Positions 43,330 to 51,572 of a stretch of DNA of 64,000 bases are shown here, piece by piece; position 1 is the first letter of the stretch, and every line of letters begins with the position of its first letter. The notes under the pieces are model-generated. The model was given only the letters and a program-made list of their open reading frames with translations. It was not told the origin of the DNA and did not search any database. This DNA is from an uncultured bacterium (GTDB taxonomy: Bacteria > Cyanobacteriota > Vampirovibrionia > Gastranaerophilales > Gastranaerophilaceae), in NCBI GenBank assembly GCA_900551915.1, contig URXT01000005.1:1-64000 (forward strand), in the 5' to 3' direction. The position numbers and the translations under genes were made by a program.

Positions 43330-44991
43330 TTATGAAAAGATTTTAAAATTTCTTTCAACATTTTTTTCGATGACACTTTTTATGCTGTCATATTCTGTTT
43401 GAAGGGCATTGTGCTCTGTATCAAGTTTTTTCATCTGAACATCCAGCTGTTTATCTTTTGCCTCAATATCACTCAAAGCTTGCTCATATTCTGTTTCTGC
43501 TTTAGTGATAGCAATTTGGTCTTTTTGTTCTGTCACATCAGTAATTGTATCAAAAATTACAGATGTCCAGGCTACATTTTCAAGCCCTGAATCAGAATCT
43601 GACGGATTAGTAAACTGAACTTGTTCAATAGTAATAAGACCGTTATCAATAGCATATTTAAGATATTCGGGGCTGTTCATATCGCCGTCTTTTAAAATAG
43701 CCCAGCTTTGTTCGGTTTTTGATTTAGAAGCCCAGCCTTCAGAAGGATCATATTCAGCACTGTCGCCGAAACCGCCTTTAAAATCGCTTGTACCATTCAT
43801 ACGATGCCACAAGTTTATATACCATTGAGCTTTGTCGCTATCTGTAACTTTTCTTACTTCTTTGTCGACATACATTGGTACATCTGGTTTTTGAGGTTCT
43901 TTAGCCTGCCATTCCTCTAAATCTGCTTGATATAATTCATCATTAAACTCATATTCCGGATCTTTTTGAAGAGCCTGCTTTAAATCGTGTTCAAGAATGT
44001 GGATAAATTCTTCATAACATTCAATACCGCCTGTTTCTTCTCGGTATCCACCTTCACCCATAGGACCTTCTGGATCAAAATATTTTCTTGCTTCCCAATA
44101 TAAATCTACAACTTTTTGATATATAGTTTCATTAGAATTACATGGAGCATCTCCACACTCGTTATTAGTATAATCCTTTCCAGCTACGGTGATTGTATGG
44201 TTATTTCCACATCCATCCTGCACATTCCCGCAGCAGGGCGTATTTTTTATAGCTTCAGTAACTGCTTCCATTGTTTCTGTTCTTGCATTAGCAGTCATAT
44301 CAAGCCCATATGTTCCACTGCCCGGGTATACAGTATAAGTTTGCCCATCAGAGGTTGTATGCTCTCCTGGCCCCATTAAATCAATTAATACATGCATGTA
44401 GCAATTTGAGCCAAGTTCAAAAGTATCATGCAGGCAAGGTGTTGTAGCAGACATAAATTTTTCATACAAATCAGAATTCAATGTTGAGCCTGGAATTTCA
44501 GTCAGATATTTTTCATCTTCCGGATCAGGTTTCTGAGTCATCCATTCATCATAGAGCTTTTCATACTCATCCATTGCAGGAGCATACTCCGGATTAGTAA
44601 CCTGAACAATCTCACCTTTGCCGGGTTCTGACAAAACTCCGTATTTGTCCAAAAATTCTTCCAAGGTGTTTGATTCCTGGAAATTTTTGCCATCAAGCTC
44701 GCTTACCAAAATTTGTCCGGCTGAATTTATTAAACCATACTGATTTTTTAATTCGCCGTAATTGGTCAATGCGGCACCTGTCAAATCCTGAGTTATCATT
44801 TCACCTTTTGCATTGTAGGTGTTATACAGGTATTCTGTCTTATTTAAAGCTTTTATGTACTTATCACTTGCTCTCTGCGTATTATCAGAAAGTCTGATTT
44901 TTGCATTAGAAAGGTTTTGAGACTCAAGTTCAATGTGGTTAAGTCTCGCCGTAATTGTTAATAGTCTGGCTTGTGATGCTGCCATTCCCAT
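43330..44991 (-). CDS. Hypothetical protein with conserved-looking helical ends
   Basis: 553-aa acidic protein without signal peptide. The N-terminus (MGMAASQARLLTITARLNHI, then ESQNLSNAKIRLSDN) and the C-terminus (a long coiled coil, KAETEYEQALSDIEAKDKQLD) are helical, while the middle is Asp/Glu/Pro-rich with several Cys (CLHDTF, CCGNVQDGCG, CGDAPC). The helical-end layout resembles flagellin- and hook-associated-type secreted filament proteins, but I cannot show homology. ATG at 44991 lies eleven bases after AAGGAA; an in-frame ATG two codons later is also possible. A 17-bp TGTAA motif is about 95 bases upstream. Confidence 0.6.
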   Translation of the reverse strand: MGMAASQARLLTITARLNHIELESQNLSNAKIRLSDNTQRASDKYIKALNKTEYLYNTYNAKGEMITQDLTGAALTNYGELKNQYGLINSAGQILVSELDGKNFQESNTLEEFLDKYGVLSEPGKGEIVQVTNPEYAPAMDEYEKLYDEWMTQKPDPEDEKYLTEIPGSTLNSDLYEKFMSATTPCLHDTFELGSNCYMHVLIDLMGPGEHTTSDGQTYTVYPGSGTYGLDMTANARTETMEAVTEAIKNTPCCGNVQDGCGNNHTITVAGKDYTNNECGDAPCNSNETIYQKVVDLYWEARKYFDPEGPMGEGGYREETGGIECYEEFIHILEHDLKQALQKDPEYEFNDELYQADLEEWQAKEPQKPDVPMYVDKEVRKVTDSDKAQWYINLWHRMNGTSDFKGGFGDSAEYDPSEGWASKSKTEQSWAILKDGDMNSPEYLKYAIDNGLITIEQVQFTNPSDSDSGLENVAWTSVIFDTITDVTEQKDQIAITKAETEYEQALSDIEAKDKQLDVQMKKLDTEHNALQTEYDSIKSVIEKNVERNFKIFS

Positions 44992-45085
44992 TTTTCGACA
45001 TTTCCTTTCGTTTTTGTAAAAATCGACCTTTTCCACCATGTAATACGGCATAAAATCATTTTTGCTTTACATTAGCATTTATAAT

Positions 45086-45102
45086 TGTTACAATACTTTA
45101 CA
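45086..45102 (-). promoter_or_regulatory. 17-bp motif TGTAAAGTATTGTAACA
   Basis: Third copy of the motif, in the divergent region between the 553-aa gene and nadD. Read on the plus strand it ends in TTTACA, the -35 box of the nadD promoter. On the minus side AAAGCAAAAATGA further downstream resembles the matching segment at the 40828 copy. Confidence 0.6.
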
Positions 45103-45125
45103 AATCTAATTACAGCTGATATAAT
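45097..45125 (+). promoter_or_regulatory. nadD promoter, predicted to give a leaderless transcript
   Basis: TTTACA (45097-45102), 17-base spacer, TATAAT (45120-45125). With -7 at 45125, +1 falls at 45132, one base before the nadD ATG. Confidence 0.65.
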
Positions 45126-45132
45126 CTTGACT

Positions 45133-45723
45133 ATGAAATTGTGCATATTTTCAGGAACTTTTAATCCTATTCACAACGGGCATTTATATATGGCTGAATA
45201 TGTTTTAAAGAATTTTGATATAAAAAAAATTCTTTTTATACCTGCATATATTCCGCCGCAAAAGGATTCCGACCCTGAAATGGCCTATCACAGACTTAAA
45301 ATGACTGAACTTGCAATTGAAAACTACAACGATTTTGAAGTATCTGATATTGAATTTAGAATGGGAGGAACTTCTTACACATATTTAACAGTTCAGGAAC
45401 TTTATAAACTTTACAAACCCGACGGAAAAATAAATTTCATAATCGGAACCGATGCTTTCGAAAATCTGGACAGCTGGTTTGAAAGCGAAAAGTTGAGGCA
45501 AATTCTTGATTTCATAGTATTTGTACGCAAAGACGACTTTCAAGAAGACAAATATGAATATATGAAATCACAAGGTTACAATTTTAGATTTGCGAAAATG
45601 CAATATAATGACATTTCATCAACAGAGATACGTAACAGAATTAAAAACAACAAACCCTTAAACGGGTTTTTGCCTGAGAAAGTGGAAGGATACATTAGAG
45701 AAAATGGTTTATACAAAAATTAA
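45133..45723 (+). CDS. nadD: Nicotinate-nucleotide adenylyltransferase
   Basis: Adenylates nicotinic acid mononucleotide in NAD synthesis. 196 aa. The N-terminal nucleotidyltransferase motif is FSGTFNPIHNGHLYMAEY, followed by ILFIPAYIPPQK, DIEFRMGGTSYTYLTV, INFIIGTDAFENLDSW and the C-terminal ISSTEIRNRI (SxTxIR). Homologues start exactly at MKxxIFxGTFNPIHNGH, which fixes the ATG at 45133. No Shine-Dalgarno precedes it, and the promoter places transcription start at the ATG. Its end overlaps yqeK by 20 bases. Confidence 0.95.
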   Translation: MKLCIFSGTFNPIHNGHLYMAEYVLKNFDIKKILFIPAYIPPQKDSDPEMAYHRLKMTELAIENYNDFEVSDIEFRMGGTSYTYLTVQELYKLYKPDGKINFIIGTDAFENLDSWFESEKLRQILDFIVFVRKDDFQEDKYEYMKSQGYNFRFAKMQYNDISSTEIRNRIKNNKPLNGFLPEKVEGYIRENGLYKN

Positions 45724-46303
45724 CGACGACGAAATAAAAAAATGGCTCAAAGAAAATTTGAATGAAGAAAGATATCTTCACTCGCTTGGAACGGCAGAAT
45801 GCGCGGTTGAACTTGCGGACAAATTCGGATTAGACAAAGAAAAAGCTTATACGGCAGGGCTTTTGCACGACTGCGCAAAATGTTTTTCAAAAGAAAAATT
45901 AAAAAAAATAATTAACGACCATTTACAGGTTGAAGAATGTGAGATGCTGAATTACAAAACGCTTCATGCGCCCGTAAGTGCGTACATAGCCCAAAAGGAT
46001 TTCGGGGTTGAAGATAATGAAATTCTTTCAGCAATCCGCTGGCATACTTTAGGCAAAATTGATATGACAACCTTCGAAAAAGTTATTTTTCTGGCAGATA
46101 AAATAGAGCCAAATACAAGAGAAGAAAAATATCGAAACGAAATTCTTGAAATTCTAAATGAAGAGAACGGTTTAAATCTGGCGTTGCTGCGGTGTTATAA
46201 AGAAACCATCAAAAGTCTTGTAAAACGTGAGCTAAAAATTTGCTTGACAACCATAAATATCTACAATCACCTCCTTGATTTAAAAAATGTTTCAGATACT
46301 TAA
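45704..46303 (+). CDS. yqeK: YqeK-type HD-domain diadenosine tetraphosphatase
   Basis: 199-aa HD-superfamily phosphohydrolase; YqeK proteins split Ap4A symmetrically to two ADP. Metal-binding residues: RYLHSLGTAECAVELA, LLHDCAKCFS (the HD pair), LHAPVSAYIA, and AIRWHTLGKIDMTTFEKVIF followed by LADKIEPNT. nadD-yqeK is the common order in Firmicutes and relatives and the overlap here is 20 bases, so they are co-translated. Confidence 0.9.
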   Translation: MVYTKINDDEIKKWLKENLNEERYLHSLGTAECAVELADKFGLDKEKAYTAGLLHDCAKCFSKEKLKKIINDHLQVEECEMLNYKTLHAPVSAYIAQKDFGVEDNEILSAIRWHTLGKIDMTTFEKVIFLADKIEPNTREEKYRNEILEILNEENGLNLALLRCYKETIKSLVKRELKICLTTINIYNHLLDLKNVSDT

Positions 46304-46361
46304 TGAAGGATTTTATAACCGGAATTTTCATGATAAAATCAGCATAAAAGAGGAAAATTTG

Positions 46362-48941
46362 ATGAAAGTATTGGAAATTAAGAATAATTTAGTAAAAATC
46401 TTATATGACACAGAAGACAAACTTGTTCTTGCGGGATTTGTTGTAATCGAGGATGACAAAACACCTTATGTAGCGCAAATTGTGAGCTTAAAGGCTGATA
46501 ACGGAATAACTTATGCGATTGCAAGACTTATTTTCACTTTTGACAGCGAAGGTATTGTAAAAAACTACAATGGTTCAATACCGGCGCTCAATGCAAATGT
46601 AACCCCGCTTTCACCGGAAGAACTTCTTGATATACTTCCGGTTAAATCTCCTGTTAAGCTTGGAAGCATTGCCCAGCAGGATTTCCTTCTTAATGTAGAT
46701 ACTTCAATACTGCAAAATAACCTCTTAATATGCTCGGACAACTCTGTTAATACAGCAATACTGGTTTCAAACTTCGCCAAACAACTCGAAAACAGAGCTG
46801 AAAGTTCCATTCTTATAGATACCGACGGAAAATTTAAAGATGAAAGACGCCTTGTTTTCGGAAAACACTTTAAACTACCGCTTAATTTTGAAACAATAAA
46901 TTTCATATACGGAAATGATTTAAACGATGTTGATGCAACAAGCAGAGCCGTAATTCAGGATATCTTTCTTGAAGTTCAAAGCTACACAAGAACTATTCCG
47001 GAAAAGTTTATTCCATTTGATACCTTTATTGATGTAGTCGACCAGCAATATGCAGAATCGAATATTCCGGAACTTGCTCTTTTGAAAAATAAACTTCTGA
47101 AATACAAAGAAGACAATGTGTTTGCGCAGTCTAAATACGAAATTTCAAGCCTGAAAGATTATATCAAAGACAATTACACCGTAACTCTTGATATTTCAAA
47201 TGTTGATGCAAAACTTCAACGTGAAATTATCTTCTACGTATACGGAGTTTTGGAAGAAATGGATTCTTACATCACATCTTTTGTAAAAATTAACGACAGT
47301 AACAGCGACAAAAAACTCTTGAAAATGCTGCTCACAGAAAACAAAATTTACACAAATATTATTTGCAACCATAACTACAAATATGTTTATGAGCTTAAAG
47401 AAAAATCAGACAACCTTATTCTATTTGCTCCCGAAACAACTCAACACGACTTTGCAGCATATAATACCTTCCTGAACAAGTTAAATCACGACGAATTCAT
47501 TGTTTGGGGTAAAGCAACACAAAGAATTCCGCTTATTGTCGAACTTGCTCCGGTTGAAATAATTAAAGACGAGCCGGTAAAACCAACAGAACATCAGGAG
47601 ACCCAGCTTCAACAGCCAGAAACCGCTCAGGAAGAAACCGATGAAGTAGTAAATTCAGTTGAAAGTGAAGCCGCTGGCGAAGTTGCCTCCAATGTTCATC
47701 CGGCAGACGATTTTACAGAAAATGAAGACACTTACACGGATTTGTCTGATGATATTGAGCGAAAACCTCCGGAAGAAGAGGATTATTCAGCACTTAGCAA
47801 GGAACAGGAGCCTCCAGTTGAAGAAAGTGAAGATAACTTTGAAGAAGAACTTGAAAAAAGTTCTGAGGAACTTCCCAAAGAGCCGGAATTAGAGCTTTCC
47901 GAGCCGGAAATTATAGAAGAAAATGAAGAGGCATCGACTAATAATTTTTTTACGGAAGCTGAACTTCAGGAAGAACCTGAAGTTGTAAAAACTCCGGAAG
48001 AGGAACCTCAACCGGAAGAAAACATTTTTACTCATGAAGAAATTATAATGCCGAACGGTGATGTGATTGAGGAAGAGGACTTGTTAGAAAACGGACTTCA
48101 ACAGGAAGCACCTTTAGAGCTTCACGTAGATGATTTAACAATTACAGAACCGCTTCAAGAAGAAATAGAGTCAACCATATCACAAACAAGATTTGAGCCG
48201 CTTGAAACAACGCAGGCAGTTCAGCCTGAACCTCAAATCCTTGAAGAAGAACCGGAGATAAAGGAAGATGTTATTGAAGAAGATTTCCCCCCGCTTCAAG
48301 AGGAAATTCTGATTCCTGAGCCGTCTATTGACGAGAGAATACCCGATAAAGAGCCTGAAATTACGGAAGTAGAACAAGAAATCACTTCTGAAACGCTTCC
48401 GGCAGAAAATGAGGTTTTGGAAGAAATAGAAATGACGCCTTTTGAAAATGAATTAACCGCAGAACCGGCACCGTTAATTCAGGAGGATAATTCGTTGAAT
48501 GACGAACTTATTGAAAAAGCCGCCAGAGATATTGATGAAAACTTCATTTACTCGAAAATTGAACAGGATAATATTGATGATTCAGAGCAGGATGTTCTGA
48601 CTGAAGATGATTTGAACTTTATTGACGATATCAATAACGGCGGAACTGAAATTCTGGAACCGCAGACAGATTTTCAGCAAGAGCTTCCACAGGAAGAACC
48701 CGTTGAAGAACCGGAAGCCGACCCAGAACCCGAGCCTCAAGTTGTGCCTGTTTATGCAGCCAAAACACCTTCAACCTCCCAAACTTTTGAACAGGGCGAC
48801 CATGTTTCACACCCGAAATATGGTGAAGGCATCATCGAAAAGATGATTAAGTATGGCTCTAAAACACTATGTTCGATAAACTTCGCGAATGTCGGCAGAA
48901 GACTGCTTGACCCGGCAATCTCTGAAATTTCAAAACTTTAA
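46362..48941 (+). CDS. HerA-like barrel protein with degenerate P-loop, acidic linker and Tudor-like C-terminus
   Basis: 859-aa cytoplasmic protein. N-terminal ~90 residues look like a HerA-type beta-barrel (LEIKNNLVKILYDTEDKLVL, GFVVIEDDKTPYVAQIV). A RecA-like part follows (LLNVDTSILQNNLLICSDNS), but the P-loop position reads CSDNSVNTAIL, without the GxGKT signature. About 400 residues of Glu/Pro-rich repeats follow (roughly 405-800), probably disordered. The last ~50 residues (GDHVSHPKYGEGIIEKMI, then SINFANVGRRLLDPAI) match the Tudor-like end of UvrD/PcrA helicases, which contacts RNA polymerase there. Start chosen at 46362 with GAGGAAAA eight bases upstream; sits between yqeK and def. Confidence 0.5.
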   Translation: MKVLEIKNNLVKILYDTEDKLVLAGFVVIEDDKTPYVAQIVSLKADNGITYAIARLIFTFDSEGIVKNYNGSIPALNANVTPLSPEELLDILPVKSPVKLGSIAQQDFLLNVDTSILQNNLLICSDNSVNTAILVSNFAKQLENRAESSILIDTDGKFKDERRLVFGKHFKLPLNFETINFIYGNDLNDVDATSRAVIQDIFLEVQSYTRTIPEKFIPFDTFIDVVDQQYAESNIPELALLKNKLLKYKEDNVFAQSKYEISSLKDYIKDNYTVTLDISNVDAKLQREIIFYVYGVLEEMDSYITSFVKINDSNSDKKLLKMLLTENKIYTNIICNHNYKYVYELKEKSDNLILFAPETTQHDFAAYNTFLNKLNHDEFIVWGKATQRIPLIVELAPVEIIKDEPVKPTEHQETQLQQPETAQEETDEVVNSVESEAAGEVASNVHPADDFTENEDTYTDLSDDIERKPPEEEDYSALSKEQEPPVEESEDNFEEELEKSSEELPKEPELELSEPEIIEENEEASTNNFFTEAELQEEPEVVKTPEEEPQPEENIFTHEEIIMPNGDVIEEEDLLENGLQQEAPLELHVDDLTITEPLQEEIESTISQTRFEPLETTQAVQPEPQILEEEPEIKEDVIEEDFPPLQEEILIPEPSIDERIPDKEPEITEVEQEITSETLPAENEVLEEIEMTPFENELTAEPAPLIQEDNSLNDELIEKAARDIDENFIYSKIEQDNIDDSEQDVLTEDDLNFIDDINNGGTEILEPQTDFQQELPQEEPVEEPEADPEPEPQVVPVYAAKTPSTSQTFEQGDHVSHPKYGEGIIEKMIKYGSKTLCSINFANVGRRLLDPAISEISKL

Positions 48942-49001
48942 TATGCCAAACTTGCCAAAGAGGCTTATTTAATCTATACTTTTAACTAAAGAGAGGTAAA
49001 A

Positions 49002-49577
49002 ATGGCACTAAAAAAAGTTTTACAATATGGAGAGAAGTCTTTGCGTGAACCTTCTAAAGAAGTTCATAAAGTTTCGAAAAAAATCACCGAGTTAGTACAG
49101 GATTTGCTTGACACAATGTATGCGAAAAACGGAGTAGGGCTTGCAGCACCGCAAATTGGTATTAATTTAAGAGTTTTTGTAATTGATGTTTCCACAAATG
49201 ACGAGCCTTTAAAACCGTTTGTGTTCATAAACCCCAAAATAATCAAAAAATCAGGTGCGATTGTCTGTGAAGAAGGCTGCTTAAGTTTTCCGGAAGCCTA
49301 CGCAAAAGCTAAAAGATACAAATATGTTATGGTAAAAGCGCTTGATATTCATGGCAAACCATTTGTTATGGAAGCTTTTGACGGGTCGCTTCTGGCACGC
49401 GCAATCCAGCATGAAAATGACCATCTTGACGGTATTTTATTCATAGACCACTGTGCAAGCAGATTTGAGATGGATGAAGTTCTAAAAGAGCACAATCTGC
49501 CGCCGCTTGAACCGGACAAGCTTCTTGATGAACCTGAAATTGACAAAGAATTGGAGCAGGAACAATCGAATGATTAA
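49002..49577 (+). CDS. def: Peptide deformylase
   Basis: Iron/zinc hydrolase that removes the N-formyl group from new proteins. 191 aa. Motif 1 GVGLAAPQIG, motif 2 EEGCLSFP (Cys ligand) and motif 3 QHENDHLDG (HExDH ligands, with Asn where Ile or Tyr is more usual: HENDH). The C-terminus is acidic. GAGAGGTAAAA precedes the ATG. It overlaps fmt by 8 bases; the two act at opposite ends of the formyl cycle. Confidence 0.97.
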   Translation: MALKKVLQYGEKSLREPSKEVHKVSKKITELVQDLLDTMYAKNGVGLAAPQIGINLRVFVIDVSTNDEPLKPFVFINPKIIKKSGAIVCEEGCLSFPEAYAKAKRYKYVMVKALDIHGKPFVMEAFDGSLLARAIQHENDHLDGILFIDHCASRFEMDEVLKEHNLPPLEPDKLLDEPEIDKELEQEQSND

Positions 49578-50487
49578 AATTGTTTTTTTCGGAACCCCTA
49601 AAATTGCAGTAAAATCTTTAGAATATCTGAATAACAGCAAAGATTTTGAAGTTGCAGCTGTCGTAACCCAGCCTGACAAGCCGGCAGGACGCGGCAAAAA
49701 ACTTTCGATGTCGCCTGTAAAAGAATTTGCTCTTTCGCATAATATTCCGGTCTTCCAGCCAAAATCCATCAGAAAAGAACCGGGAATTCTTGAAGAATTA
49801 AAAAAAATAAAACCGGATTTCTTTGTAACTTTTGCCTTCGGACAAATTTTATCGCAGGAGGTTCTTGATATACCCAAATATCATACAATTAATCTTCATG
49901 CGTCGCTTTTGCCGAAATATCGCGGTGCAAACCCTATTCAGCGTGCAATTATCAACGGCGACAAGGAAACCGGAATTTGTACAATGATTACCGAACTCGG
50001 GCTTGATTGCGGTGATGTATGTCTTAAAAAAGTGATTTCAATATCAGACTTAATGAATTGTGAAGAGTTGCTTGAGCAAATCAGCGACTTATCGCCGGAA
50101 CTTCTTGCAGAAACACTTAAAGGGCTAGTTGACGGTTCAATTAAGCCTGTTCCGCAGTGTGAAGACGGCGTTTGTATGGCAAATAAGCTCACAAAAGAAG
50201 AAACCTTAATTGATTGGTCCAATCCGGCTGAAAAAATTCACAATCTTGTAAGAGGCATTTACAAATCGCCATGCGCCTATTTCCTTCACGACGGCAAGAT
50301 TATAAAGGTTTTGGAAACCAAAGTTGAGAAAGGAATAAGCGGCAAACCCGGAGAATTAATTAAGGCAGGCAAAGATGGCGTTCAATTCGGCTGCGGTCAG
50401 GATTGTATTACACTTATTCGTGTTAAACCTGAAGGAAAAGGCGAAATGCCGGCACACGACTGGTACAACGGGATTAAAAACAGGTAA
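49570..50487 (+). CDS. fmt: Methionyl-tRNA formyltransferase
   Basis: Formylates initiator Met-tRNA using 10-formyltetrahydrofolate. 305 aa. KIVFFGTPKIAVKSLEYL at the N-terminus, VTQPDKPAGRGKKL, and the catalytic region NLHASLLPKYRGANPIQRAI with the SLLP-RG signature, then GDKETGICTM and the C-terminal tRNA-binding OB fold. The ATG at 49570 lies inside the def stop region (ATGATTAA); a longer upstream frame is only def in another frame. Coupled to def. Confidence 0.97.
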   Translation: MIKIVFFGTPKIAVKSLEYLNNSKDFEVAAVVTQPDKPAGRGKKLSMSPVKEFALSHNIPVFQPKSIRKEPGILEELKKIKPDFFVTFAFGQILSQEVLDIPKYHTINLHASLLPKYRGANPIQRAIINGDKETGICTMITELGLDCGDVCLKKVISISDLMNCEELLEQISDLSPELLAETLKGLVDGSIKPVPQCEDGVCMANKLTKEETLIDWSNPAEKIHNLVRGIYKSPCAYFLHDGKIIKVLETKVEKGISGKPGELIKAGKDGVQFGCGQDCITLIRVKPEGKGEMPAHDWYNGIKNR

Positions 50488-50489
50488 AT

Positions 50490-50840
50490 ATGGCAGTAAA
50501 AGGGATTAGAGGCGCAATAACCATAAAAAGCAACACCGTTGCTGACATAAGAGAAGCTGTAGTTGAACTTTTGGGACAAATGCTTAAGCAAAACAACATT
50601 GAAATTAAAAACATTTCGCATGTTATCTTTACAATGACAAAGGATTTAAACGCGGCTTTTCCGGCCAAATTTGCACGCACTGAACTTGGTTTTACAGAAA
50701 CTGCAATGATGTGTTTTAACGAAATCGACGTTCCCGGAGCATTGAAGAAATGTATGAGAATTTTAATCGTCTTAAACTGTAAAGACGATTTTGTTCCTCA
50801 ATTTGTTTATCTTAAAGGCGCTGAAACTTTAAGAAACTAA
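50490..50840 (+). CDS. aroH: Chorismate mutase, AroH class
   Basis: Rearranges chorismate to prephenate for phenylalanine and tyrosine synthesis. 116 aa, the size of the trimeric B. subtilis AroH enzyme. KGIRGAITIKSNT carries the active-site Arg; SHVIFTMTKDLNAAFPAKFAR and MMCFNEIDVPGALKKCMRILI complete the pattern. It starts two bases after the fmt stop with weak ribosome site, so it is probably coupled. Confidence 0.92.
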   Translation: MAVKGIRGAITIKSNTVADIREAVVELLGQMLKQNNIEIKNISHVIFTMTKDLNAAFPAKFARTELGFTETAMMCFNEIDVPGALKKCMRILIVLNCKDDFVPQFVYLKGAETLRN

Positions 50841-50864
50841 GCCAAGAGCATCTGAAACAACAAA

Positions 50865-51572
50865 TCAGCGCACTGACAGGAATTTATGAACCTGCGGGAT
50901 TAATCTTACTTTGTTATATTTTTTGAGGAATTTATCCAGAACTGTCACTGCAAAAACAGAAGTTATGCTCATGGCTTCCTCCTCCATTTTTGGCTGTAAA
51001 ATAAGCAGGATTTGATATTTTTTTGCAATTTCTACACAGTTTTCGATTTCTTCATCGGTAATGTTGTCATCAAAAACTATTTTTGCAAAGCATTCTTTAC
51101 CTTTGCAAACTTCAAAAAATTTATCATGAGCTTCAAAGGATTTAACCATACCGGTTGCGCTTTCAAGTTTAATATCTGCTGCCACAACATCAATATAATC
51201 GATAATCCGTTTCAATTCATCAGGAAGAGTTGCATTTGTTTCAAGATAAATTTTTAGGTGATGTTCTTTCAGGATTGGTAAAAACTTTTCAAGAAAATCA
51301 ACAGACAAAAGCGGCTCGCCGCCGGTTAAAGAGACTGAATAAATCGTATTTAAATCAAATTGTTTAATAACCTCCAAAAGGCCTTCAGGAGTATATTCTT
51401 CGCTGTCGCCGGTAAAATCCGTGTCACAGTAATGGCATCTTAAATTACAGTCACAAAAGCGTATAAACAGCTGCTTTGCACCGATATAAGGCCCTTCACC
51501 CTGGATTGAGGCAAAAACTTCTTTAATTCTTGCAGTATCACCTGTTGTTGTCAGATTTTCTTCGTTAATCAT
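50865..51572 (-). CDS. queE: 7-carboxy-7-deazaguanine synthase
   Basis: Radical SAM enzyme that makes the 7-deazapurine ring of queuosine. 235 aa. FASIQGEGPYIGAKQLFIRF precedes the Cys cluster CNLRCHYC (CxxxCxxC binding 4Fe-4S), followed by CDTDF and the VSLTGGEPLL motif. The other queuosine genes are not in the window. Its ATG overlaps the dnaJ-like stop by 4 bases, so the two genes are co-transcribed with the chaperone first. Confidence 0.93.
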   Translation of the reverse strand: MINEENLTTTGDTARIKEVFASIQGEGPYIGAKQLFIRFCDCNLRCHYCDTDFTGDSEEYTPEGLLEVIKQFDLNTIYSVSLTGGEPLLSVDFLEKFLPILKEHHLKIYLETNATLPDELKRIIDYIDVVAADIKLESATGMVKSFEAHDKFFEVCKGKECFAKIVFDDNITDEEIENCVEIAKKYQILLILQPKMEEEAMSITSVFAVTVLDKFLKKYNKVRLIPQVHKFLSVR

